The position numbers and the translations under genes are program-made. Under the pieces are notes generated by a model. The model did not search any database. It had not been told where the DNA came from and worked only from the letters and a program-made list of their open reading frames with translations. Positions 1 through 4,447 of a DNA stretch of 5,905 bases are shown piece by piece; position 1 is the stretch's first letter, and each line of letters opens with the position of its first letter. The stretch is from Xanthobacteraceae bacterium. GTDB lineage: Bacteria; Pseudomonadota; Alphaproteobacteria; Rhizobiales; Xanthobacteraceae. The stretch is from assembly GCA_030037185.1 (NCBI GenBank), contig JASHRR010000682.1, positions 1 through 5,905 on the forward strand, read 5' to 3'.

Positions 1-37
1 CAAGGAGCGGCAAGGAATTCGTCATCGACCCCTATGA

Positions 38-300
38 AAGGGCCCGTTCCCGACCAGTTACGACTGCGCCAAGGCTGTCAAGGAATTGGATCGTGCCATC
101 TGTTACGCGCCGGAGGTTGCGCTTTGGACGTCCAGCGCGGGGAGCCTTGCCAGACAGCTCTGAAACGGCAGCCGGCGGACAAGACGCAGGAGTTTCAAAG
201 CCAGCAACGCGAATGGCTGGCCCGGCGCGAAAAGGAATGCGGCATAAGTGGTGGGTGGAATGCCAGATACACCAAACTCGCCGAACTCAAACAACGATAA
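38..300 (+). pseudogene. Frameshifted LprI-like (DUF1311) protein gene
   Basis: Two reading frames together give one domain of the lysozyme-inhibitor LprI / DUF1311 type. In frame 2, from about base 56, the sequence reads SYDCAKA, then a spacer, then AIC and PEV, which is the usual Cys-containing opening of the domain. At about 122-126 the match jumps to frame 1 and continues LDVQ, then QREWLARREKECG, ending in a KLAELKQR tail before TAA at 298-300. Spacing against the family pattern (IC, eight residues, then D) suggests loss of one base near 122-126. Frame 2 also has a TGA at 35-37 and no start codon between it and the domain, so the 5' part is damaged too or lies outside the window. Family members are exported proteins with paired cysteines; no function should be expected from this copy. 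The family call rests on motif memory only. Confidence 0.6.
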
Positions 301-303
301 TCA

Positions 304-317
304 GGTGATTGATCACC
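304..317. repeat. Short palindrome, GGTGAT-TG-ATCACC
   Basis: Perfect 6-base arms around a 2-base centre, three bases after the stop codon of the LprI-like remnant. The centre is too short for a good RNA hairpin, so a protein-binding site or chance are the likelier readings. Confidence 0.3.
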
Positions 318-418
318 GGCTGGGCCGGATTGACGACGCTATCGAGACAGCGGCAAGACCAGTACCGGCCGGCAATCACGGCAGCGGGCACTCTGGCGGT
401 CTTACGAGCCAATTTCAG

Positions 419-444
419 ACTCCTGAGGTCCTGAGATCAGGAGT
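419..444. repeat. Inverted repeat, ACTCCTGA / TCAGGAGT
   Basis: Perfect 8-base arms (419-426 and 437-444) separated by 10 bases. As RNA it would be an 8-base-pair hairpin. No T-run follows on either strand, so it is not a standard intrinsic terminator. It lies about 190 bases upstream of the small gene at 636 and could be an operator or a structural element. Confidence 0.35.
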
Positions 445-568
445 GTGCATTTACGACCCGACTGGACAAGATTAGGCAAGACGGGACGAAATTGGTGGGT
501 GACCTTGCAGAAACGCCCTTTGTATCGACGTTTCTTTAACGCCGCAGAACTAGACAGGACGGCGTTCG

Positions 569-597
569 TTGTACGGACAGTTCGGCTCGGGTATTTT
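569..597 (+). promoter_or_regulatory. Weak sigma70-like promoter candidate for the 636 gene
   Basis: TTGTAC (569-574) and TATTTT (592-597) are separated by 17 bases and end 38 bases before the start codon at 636. The -35 match is poor (3 of 6) and the -10 moderate (4 of 6). Position favours it more than sequence does. Confidence 0.2.
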
Positions 598-635
598 CTT
601 CGACGAACCATGATCAGCGCGCCAAGGGGGGAGCG

Positions 636-914
636 ATGTCAGTCGAGATTCACGTGACCAAGATTGAGGCAATTGGGCAAGGCAGCGTGTTGGTGAACGT
701 CGTCATCGAGTCCGAGCAAATCGGATCAATCGAGTTGGAAGTCGAGGGCGAGCTTAACACAGACCCGCAGACGCGAGACCCGCTTATTCAAGCGCTCGGC
801 GAAGTGAGAGATAAGCTGCTTGCGTTTGCAAGCGAATTGCAGGTCGAATTGCAGACTCCCGATGTTCTGACCCGCATGGTGCATCTCTCGTTGCCAGACG
901 AAGCGACCGAATGA
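636..914 (+). CDS. Small hypothetical protein (92 aa)
   Basis: I do not recognise this family. The ATG at 636 is preceded by a strong purine-rich ribosome binding site (AAGGGGGGAG, 624-633), the best reason to believe the gene is real. The protein is acidic and soluble, with no signal peptide, membrane segment or cysteine. Residues 1-40 alternate in a way that suggests two or three beta strands (around SVLVNVVIE and SIELEVEGE). Residues about 47-72 look like an amphipathic helix (from DPLIQALGEV to ELQVEL), followed by a short tail. It stands alone: an inverted repeat lies upstream and a wrecked transposase on the opposite strand starts about 17 bases beyond its stop. The IS debris could have removed neighbours or a longer C-terminus, but the stop itself shows no sign of damage. 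Confidence 0.6.
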   Translation: MSVEIHVTKIEAIGQGSVLVNVVIESEQIGSIELEVEGELNTDPQTRDPLIQALGEVRDKLLAFASELQVELQTPDVLTRMVHLSLPDEATE

Positions 915-930
915 TGCATGCCCCCGCGGC

Positions 931-1222
931 GACCCTGAAGGTGAGCGAGGCGGCATCCTCAATTGCTCGGTGCTGCGCCGGGTTGGCTTACTAGGGGCGC
1001 ACATGTTCTCCCGGCATCAGCCGCGCACCGTGACCACGCGCCTGCAGCTCGCGGCTCAGGGGATGTGTGTGCCGACAAGGCTTCGATGCCGATCAGGCAC
1101 GTCGGCATCGCGGCGTGCAGCACGATCGCGCCGCGTCGAGCGAGGCCGGCAAACGTGAAACAAGTTTCCTGCTATATCGATCCCCCATGATGGCAATGGT
1201 GGCGATTGATCGTGTTGGACAT
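931..1222 (-). pseudogene. Decayed, truncated IS110-family transposase
   Basis: The minus strand carries the N-terminal DEDD-nuclease part of an IS110-type transposase, split over several frames. Bases 1184-1152 read GIDIAGNLFHV, the family opening with the first catalytic Asp. After one extra base at 1151, bases 1150-1067 read AGLARRGAIVL and then PTCLIGIEALSAH, which holds the catalytic Glu. Shifting again, 1065-994 read HPLSRELQARGH and RLMPGEHVRP, followed by a stop in that frame; a further shift at 992-987 gives SK. The region that should hold the next catalytic Asp residues is damaged, and 966-931 resumes weakly with AIEDAAS. An ATG at 1222-1220 is a possible original start. About 100 of the usual 300-400 residues remain; the C-terminal half is gone, lost just short of the 636 gene. 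The copy cannot be functional. Family assignment is from motif order, not a search. Confidence 0.75.
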
Positions 1223-1254
1223 GGCGGTGCATGGGGCCGACACCATTCCTTGAG

Positions 1255-1290
1255 CCGGCCCCGCAGCGGCGGGTAAAACTGCGGGGCCGG
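1255..1290 (-). terminator. GC-rich hairpin, probable terminator of the 1305-1709 gene
   Basis: Perfect 12-base-pair stem CCGGCCCCGCAG (1255-1266) / CTGCGGGGCCGG (1279-1290) with a 12-base loop. It lies 14 bases beyond the stop codon of the minus-strand PEBP-like gene, the expected place for its terminator. Neither strand has a proper T-tract after the stem, so termination may need a factor, or the hairpin may protect the 3' end. It could also stop plus-strand read-through. Confidence 0.55.
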
Positions 1291-1304
1291 TCTTCGCATG
1301 CTCA

Positions 1305-1709
1305 TCAACGTGGTGGAAACGGGCTTGTGGCGCTTGCCGTAGCAAGCGTCTTACCTCCGGCATCGACAGCTTTCACCGACCACCGATAAGTGTGCCGCTG
1401 ACGTTCGGGTGGGCAAGGACCCCTATAGGAGAAGCTTCCCGCGGCGATCTGACTAGCGCCTTGATACGGTATCGTGCCGCCGCCATGCGGGTAGGAGGGC
1501 AGATTCAGATCAACCATGTTGAAGGTGAGTCGGCTCGTGCCCGGGGGCACGGCCGACAGCGTAAATGCTGGCGGGCTTGACGAGCAACGCGCGACACCGG
1601 TCCAGGAGAAGCTCAGCGACATCGCAATAGCCTCCGAGCATGCCACGTCGACGGCAACGATCGTTGTCAGGAGGGCTGCGACAGTCGCGACATGGCGATA
1701 CGCTCTCAA
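1305..1709 (-). CDS. Exported PEBP/YbhB-like protein (134 aa)
   Basis: The start is a TTG at 1709-1707, chosen because a strong ribosome binding site (GGGAGG, 1720-1715) sits 5 bases before it and the reading gives a clean signal peptide. Residues 1-29 have Arg residues, a hydrophobic core (VATVAALLTTIVAV) and an A-I-A end, so export to the periplasm is likely. The mature part resembles the phosphatidylethanolamine-binding (YbhB/YbcL) fold: FSWTGV at 34-39, a VPPGT turn at 54-58, MVDLNLP followed by HGGG at 75-78, and GPCPP at 97-101 with HTYRW at 106-110. These correspond to the ligand-pocket Asp, His and GPCPP...HRY elements of the family. Mature length, about 105 residues, is short for PEBP proteins (about 150-185), so it is a minimal or diverged member. 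Two cysteines (42, 99) could form a disulfide. The ligand is unknown. It lies 93 bases downstream of the 1803-2783 gene on the same strand, possibly in one transcript. Confidence 0.7.
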   Translation of the reverse strand: MRAYRHVATVAALLTTIVAVDVACSEAIAMSLSFSWTGVARCSSSPPAFTLSAVPPGTSRLTFNMVDLNLPSYPHGGGTIPYQGASQIAAGSFSYRGPCPPERQRHTYRWSVKAVDAGGKTLATASATSPFPPR

Positions 1710-1714
1710 TGAAA

Positions 1715-1720
1715 CCTCCC
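1715..1720 (-). promoter_or_regulatory. Ribosome binding site that fixes a TTG start
   Basis: GGGAGG on the minus strand, 5 bases before the TTG at 1709. The first in-frame ATG is codon 30, after the signal peptide and with no comparable site, so the TTG is preferred. Confidence 0.65.
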
Positions 1721-1802
1721 ACCAGCAGCTCGATCGGATTACGCATCGTGGACGGCGGGATCTGACCAGAAGCCGACGCTACGCTCATCGCGATCCTAAC
1801 CC

Positions 1803-2783
1803 TCAGAAGTCCGGCTTATCAGCACGCGGAACGTTGGTGTCGCTGCCGTCGTAATAATATTGATGGGGGTTTTCAGCACAGACAACTTCTGGCCAGGTGG
1901 CGGGCCCCGGTACGTAAGTCAGCGTTGAGGTCCACGGCGTCGTGAAGACCCCCTTATCGTCGATCGTCAACTCCAGTTGCAAGAACTTGCCGCGATGGCG
2001 GCTGAAAACATCGCCGGCAAACAGCCAATTTTCCTTTATGTTTCGGTCGATTGCGTCCTTGACATCGTCGTAATCGCGCAACCGATAGCGTTCGACCATA
2101 TGCAGAGCCTTGGTATATGGCGTGCCGAACAGGTCGATCATCGCATACGGCCGGTCAGTCCTGATGCCGATGGTGTCGATCACCAGCGTGTCGCCCTCGT
2201 AATGGCCGATTGAATCTCCATACACGGCCGGCGTGTCTTTGTGAGGCTGGTTCATGCGCACATGGCGCACGTCCATGTTCCCGCTGTAGACCATCGTGAT
2301 GGTGTCCGGCTGCTGGAGAATCAGCACAAGGGCCTGCTTGTAGATGAACGGCGGCGGTTCGGGCCAACACTGGTTCGACGGATTCCCATAGGTGATGCCC
2401 GCAAGCGACATTTCGCCGAACTTCTTTACGACTTCCGCCGCCCAAGGCTGCAAGATCGGATTGGTGTAGTCCCCGACCAGCCGGTCATAGTCGCTGATAC
2501 CGTCCCCGTCGTTAATTGGAGGCAGTGCCAATGTGCCGGCCTCTGGCAGCGAACCCAACACCCGGGGCCAGCGTACCCTGTTCGTTACCGGTCCGGGACC
2601 GGAGGCCGGCGGCTCGAACCAGGGAAAGGCCGGATGATTCCACATCCCGGAAAAGTCCGGGATCGATGCGGTGGCGTTTGTTGCGGTGCCGGTCTGCGCA
2701 ACGGGCACCGTTTGCGCGAGGCTGGGCGTTACGGCCACCAACGCCGGTGCGACGAATGAAAGGAAATTGCGGTGCCTGTTCAT
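1803..2783 (-). CDS. Exported protein of unknown function (326 aa)
   Basis: Start ATG at 2783-2781 with AGGAAAGG (2800-2793) nine bases upstream. Residues 1-23 form a signal peptide: basic MNRHR, hydrophobic core, and SLA before Q24. A low-complexity linker rich in Thr, Ala and Val (about 24-40) leads into PDFSGMWNHP (42-51). Other landmarks are a Pro/Gly-rich stretch (58-66), DYTNPILQPWAAEVVKKFGE (105-124), NPSNQCWPEPPP (134-145), GDSIGHYEGDTLVIDT (189-204), ALHMVERYRL (226-235), TPWTSTLTY (282-290), VVCAEN (300-305) and the end RADKPDF. These fit a family of secreted proteins I recall as common in Bradyrhizobium, of unknown function. Residues 24-326 hold two cysteines, 139 and 302, a possible disulfide. 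The HYEGDTLVIDT block suggests a beta-rich fold. No membrane segment follows the signal peptide. The PEBP-like gene downstream is also exported, so the two may serve one envelope or periplasmic role, but this is inference. Confidence 0.8.
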   Translation of the reverse strand: MNRHRNFLSFVAPALVAVTPSLAQTVPVAQTGTATNATASIPDFSGMWNHPAFPWFEPPASGPGPVTNRVRWPRVLGSLPEAGTLALPPINDGDGISDYDRLVGDYTNPILQPWAAEVVKKFGEMSLAGITYGNPSNQCWPEPPPFIYKQALVLILQQPDTITMVYSGNMDVRHVRMNQPHKDTPAVYGDSIGHYEGDTLVIDTIGIRTDRPYAMIDLFGTPYTKALHMVERYRLRDYDDVKDAIDRNIKENWLFAGDVFSRHRGKFLQLELTIDDKGVFTTPWTSTLTYVPGPATWPEVVCAENPHQYYYDGSDTNVPRADKPDF

Positions 2784-2921
2784 GCCAATCTACCTTTCCT
2801 GGTTGCGAGATCATCGGGCGCTCGTGCGCTCGATGAAACCTTGAAAATGCCGCCATGCACACCCCGCCCTGTCGATAATTGTCAGGGTCCCGGCGTCCCG
2901 TGAAGAGCTCCGTGTCCAAGC

Positions 2922-3191
2922 TTAAACCATCTTTGCGCGCCTCTGGAAGGGCTGCAAATTCCCACAGCCACCGACTTTTGGCGGTGCGGCAAGGTCGGCA
3001 GCTATATGAGGGGCGCGCGGCTGCGGGAATCTGTCGAGGTCGCGAATCTCATTTTCCCGCCTGAGCGCGCGGGCGGCATCGTGGCCGCCTGATAGCCCAG
3101 CACCAAAGAGGGCGGCGGCAAATACGATGATACCAAAGACGCCGGATCGCGAATCGAGCTCGTCGTGGTAGCCGGCTTGGCTATGGCAAAT
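2922..3191 (-). pseudogene. Probable remnant of a small membrane-protein gene
   Basis: The minus-strand frame is open from 3224 to a TAA at 2924-2922 and reads like real protein. There is a polar start (SQAGYHDELDSRS), a hydrophobic segment (VFGIIVFAAALFGAGL, about 3138-3091) able to span a membrane, a charged stretch (ALRRENEIRDLDRF), and a Pro/Ala-rich tail with GGCG. Third codon positions are GC-rich in the first half. There is no ATG, GTG or TTG upstream of the hydrophobic part; only an ATT at 3191 without a ribosome binding site. A sigma70-like promoter (3192-3220) points into it. The likeliest reading is a gene whose start codon or 5' end has been lost. I do not recognise the family, and chance coding potential cannot be excluded. 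Confidence 0.4.
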
Positions 3192-3196
3192 ATAAT
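3191..3196 (+). promoter_or_regulatory. TATAAT -10 box candidate for the Hsp20 gene
   Basis: A perfect TATAAT, 84 bases upstream of the GTG start. Transcription from it would begin near 3203 and include the whole structured leader. No good -35 lies 16-19 bases upstream, and no clear heat-shock sigma (CTTGAA-type) promoter was seen. The box may be part of an AT-rich coincidence. Confidence 0.3.
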
Positions 3197-3220
3197 AAAA
3201 ATGACATTTTAGGAGAGCAA
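3192..3220 (-). promoter_or_regulatory. Minus-strand sigma70-like promoter
   Basis: Reading the minus strand, TTGCTC (3220-3215) and TATTAT (3197-3192) are exactly 17 bases apart, matching the consensus at 4 of 6 and 5 of 6 positions. It overlaps the plus-strand TATAAT and points into the remnant frame ending at 2922. If active, it may be a survivor of that gene. Confidence 0.35.
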
Positions 3221-3280
3221 GCTCCTACCCGAGCCGAAGACCTGGCCTTCGCATCAAGCAGTTGAGGGAGGAGCCGAGCA
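3211..3280 (+). promoter_or_regulatory. Structured leader hiding the Hsp20 ribosome binding site; candidate RNA thermometer
   Basis: The ribosome binding site GGGAGGAGC (3266-3274) is complementary to GCTCCTACCC (3221-3230): nine base pairs with one bulged A. The 35 bases between them hold two further hairpins, CGAAG/CTTCG (3235-3239 and 3247-3251) and TCAA/TTGA around a GCAG tetraloop (3254-3265). Together they make a compact three-way junction whose closing stem sequesters the site. An alternative hairpin upstream (AGGAG 3211-3215 with CTCCT 3222-3226) would free it. Rhizobial small heat-shock genes are known to use ROSE-type thermometers that mask the ribosome binding site. I do not see the canonical ROSE UYGCU motif opposite the site, so this would be a different or diverged design. 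It is prediction from base pairing only. Confidence 0.5.
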
Positions 3281-3781
3281 GTGGCTATACGAGATCTGAT
3301 TCCATGGAGCCGCCGGCGCGAGGTGACCGTGCGCCCCGGTGAAGAGTTCAACCCGTTTCTGACCTTGCACCGGGAGATGAACCGCCTCTTCGATGACGTT
3401 TTTCGCGGGTTCGATCTTGCGCCGTTCGGCGCCAATCAGCTGCTTCACCGCCCGACGGGCTGGCCAAACATCGAGTTCAGCGAGACCGATCAAGAGGTGA
3501 GGATCATAGCGGAATTGCCCGGCCTCGATGGGAGCGACGTGGAGATCGAGCTCGCCAATGGAGTTCTTGCCATCAAGGGCGAGAAGAGGATCGAGACAAA
3601 GAGCAAGGACCGGTTGTTCAGCGAGCGCTACTATGGCCGCTTTGAACGGCGTATCCCGGTCGAAGACGTGGACGAGGACAACGTATCCGCCACTTTCAAA
3701 AACGGCGTGCTCACCGTGAGGATGCCGAAGACTTCGCAAGCGCAGTCGAGAGTGAAGCACATCCCGATCAACCGCAAATGA
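3281..3781 (+). CDS. Hsp20/alpha-crystallin small heat-shock protein (166 aa)
   Basis: ATP-independent cytoplasmic chaperone that holds unfolding proteins for refolding by DnaK and ClpB. The GTG at 3281 is the start: GGGAGGAG lies 7 bases before it, and MAIRDLIPWSRR is a typical opening for this group in alphaproteobacteria. Residues 1-57 are the variable N-terminal arm, with an amphipathic helix around FLTLHREMNRLFDDVF (26-41). The alpha-crystallin domain runs from about 60 (WPNIEFSETD) to about 152, with the ELPGLDGSDVEIE block (78-90) and the signature ATFKNGVLTVRMPK (137-150). The C-terminal IPI (161-163) is the I-x-I motif that docks into neighbouring subunits to build the oligomer. Length is normal and nothing is missing. 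It is monocistronic as far as can be seen, and its leader suggests translational control by temperature. Confidence 0.95.
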   Translation: MAIRDLIPWSRRREVTVRPGEEFNPFLTLHREMNRLFDDVFRGFDLAPFGANQLLHRPTGWPNIEFSETDQEVRIIAELPGLDGSDVEIELANGVLAIKGEKRIETKSKDRLFSERYYGRFERRIPVEDVDEDNVSATFKNGVLTVRMPKTSQAQSRVKHIPINRK

Positions 3782-3845
3782 TCGAGGGGGAGCCCTGTCC
3801 AAGCGGCTCGCAGAAAACACCGGGTTCGTAAGGTTACCAACCGCT

Positions 3846-4103
3846 TCAGGTCAGACCGGGCGCCAGGGCCTGCGCCGATCTCTGCTTTATTGTCGGAACC
3901 GGCCGCCTCAACGGCCGGAGCCACCTCGCCACCATCGGCGCCGCTCTGACGATGCGCTCCAAGCTCGCCACCTGTTGATCAACGGGGTGGCGGAAAAGGT
4001 GAGCAATTGCCTTGCGATTGTGGTAACGCCCGTGCACTTCAAACGCGTCGCCAAAATCGGCAGAGTCGCGCCAATCCCGAGATCCAAACGTGCGCAAGCT
4101 CAA
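3846..4103 (-). CDS. Doubtful hypothetical protein (85 aa) or gene remnant
   Basis: The only start is a TTG at 4103-4101 without a ribosome binding site. Beyond it the frame stays open to a TGA at 4196-4194, so a longer ancestor is possible. The protein reads plausibly (LRTFGSRDWRDSADFGDAFE, then HGRYHNRKAIAHLFRHPVD, then a basic tail), and base composition by codon position looks coding-like (by hand count GC is lowest at position 2). I recognise no family and see no signal peptide or membrane segment. A plus-strand frame is open across the same bases, so the openness may just reflect GC-rich sequence. Confidence 0.25.
   Translation of the reverse strand: MSLRTFGSRDWRDSADFGDAFEVHGRYHNRKAIAHLFRHPVDQQVASLERIVRAAPMVARWLRPLRRPVPTIKQRSAQALAPGLT
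3899..3918. repeat. GC-only hairpin downstream of the Hsp20 gene
   Basis: CCGGCCG (3899-3905) / CGGCCGG (3912-3918) with a 6-base loop, 118 bases past the Hsp20 stop. It could help end that transcript, but no T-tract follows, so the terminator role is weak. Confidence 0.3.
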
Positions 4104-4371
4104 CCCGGAACGCTCACGAGCGGCATTACGGTGCGCTTGGAGAGACGGGTTTGATGCTATCCCGATGAGCTCAAGGTGTCTCGAGTCGCCCGGTCAGTTC
4201 GACTGTCCCTGTTCTTCGAGCGTTTTAGTCTCCCGGGCTCAAGCGCGTTCGCTGCTGGGCAGCAATGATTGAGCGCAGGCGCTTGACACGCCATCGACGC
4301 GAATGCCCCCTCGCAGGGTCTCGCAACCGCCGAACCGGCGTAGCGCGTCAGCGTCACCGGCCAAATCGGCG

Positions 4372-4415
4372 TTGACACCGACGTGCGGCAATATTAGTTA
4401 AGCTAAATAGCTATT
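4372..4415 (+). promoter_or_regulatory. Control region of the HpaB-type gene
   Basis: A perfect -35 hexamer TTGACA (4372-4377) is followed by an AT-rich stretch unlike its surroundings. No good -10 sits at 16-18 bases; the best match, TATTAG (4392-4397), is only 14 bases away. Overlapping dyads lie here: TTAG-N5-CTAA (4394-4406) and AGCT-N4-AGCT (4401-4412). A suboptimal promoter overlapped by dyads fits control by a regulator, for example of the MarR or LysR type common for aromatic catabolism, but no regulator gene is in the window. Confidence 0.35.
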
Positions 4416-4447
4416 TTTATGAACTATCTGCAACGGGGACGGTTACC

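Larger units (their letters stand above)
301..635. other. Intergenic stretch, no convincing gene
   Basis: Short open frames here (for example bases 248-475 and 445-657) lack a good ribosome binding site and resemble no family I recognise. The stretch contains two inverted repeats, listed separately, and the leader of the small gene at 636. Confidence 0.5.
2784..3280. other. Spacer between divergent genes
   Basis: This 497-base stretch separates the minus-strand exported-protein gene from the plus-strand Hsp20 gene. It contains the former's ribosome binding site (2793-2800), a remnant-like minus-strand open frame (2922-3191), an AT-rich segment with overlapping divergent promoter-like boxes (about 3190-3220), and the structured Hsp20 leader (3211-3280). 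I found no convincing promoter for the 1803-2783 gene; CTGACA on the minus strand (2886-2881) is a possible -35 without a matching -10. Confidence 0.5.
3782..4447. other. Long gap without a convincing gene
   Basis: This 666-base gap contains a minus-strand open frame (3846-4103, extendable without stop to 4193), an antisense plus-strand open frame (3756-4154), a 7-base-pair GC hairpin (3899-3918), a 10-base palindrome GTTGATCAAC (3974-3983), and the AT-rich control region of the HpaB-type gene (4372-4415). Minus-strand frames between 4160 and 4378 are short and interrupted. It may be decayed coding sequence. Confidence 0.45.

Noticed and set aside
911..994. 27-aa plus-strand frame overlapping the 636 gene stop by ATGA
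   Set aside because: The overlap resembles translational coupling, but the peptide has no recognisable features and lies mostly on the IS110 fossil, whose minus-strand reading explains the bases better.
726..1004. 92-aa minus-strand open frame
   Set aside because: It runs antisense to the small gene at 636 and, at its start, through one frame of the IS110 fossil. It has no ribosome binding site and no coherent domain of its own.
2241..2759. 172-aa plus-strand open frame
   Set aside because: Shadow of the exported-protein gene on the minus strand, which has a signal peptide, a ribosome binding site and conserved blocks.
3254..3820. 188-aa minus-strand open frame
   Set aside because: Antisense to the Hsp20 gene, whose plus-strand domain motifs are unmistakable.
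3974..3983. GTTGATCAAC palindrome as a possible FixK/Fnr box
   Set aside because: Such boxes have TTGAT and ATCAA separated by four bases; here the half-sites are fused with no spacer.
4207..4245. tRNA-like look of a GTTCGA-type stretch
   Set aside because: No cloverleaf could be formed: there is no matching acceptor stem or anticodon arm around it.
4153..4269. Plus-strand frame reading DELKVSRVARSVRLSLFFE
   Set aside because: Open for fewer than 40 codons, without a ribosome binding site or recognisable family, and overlapped by other short open frames.
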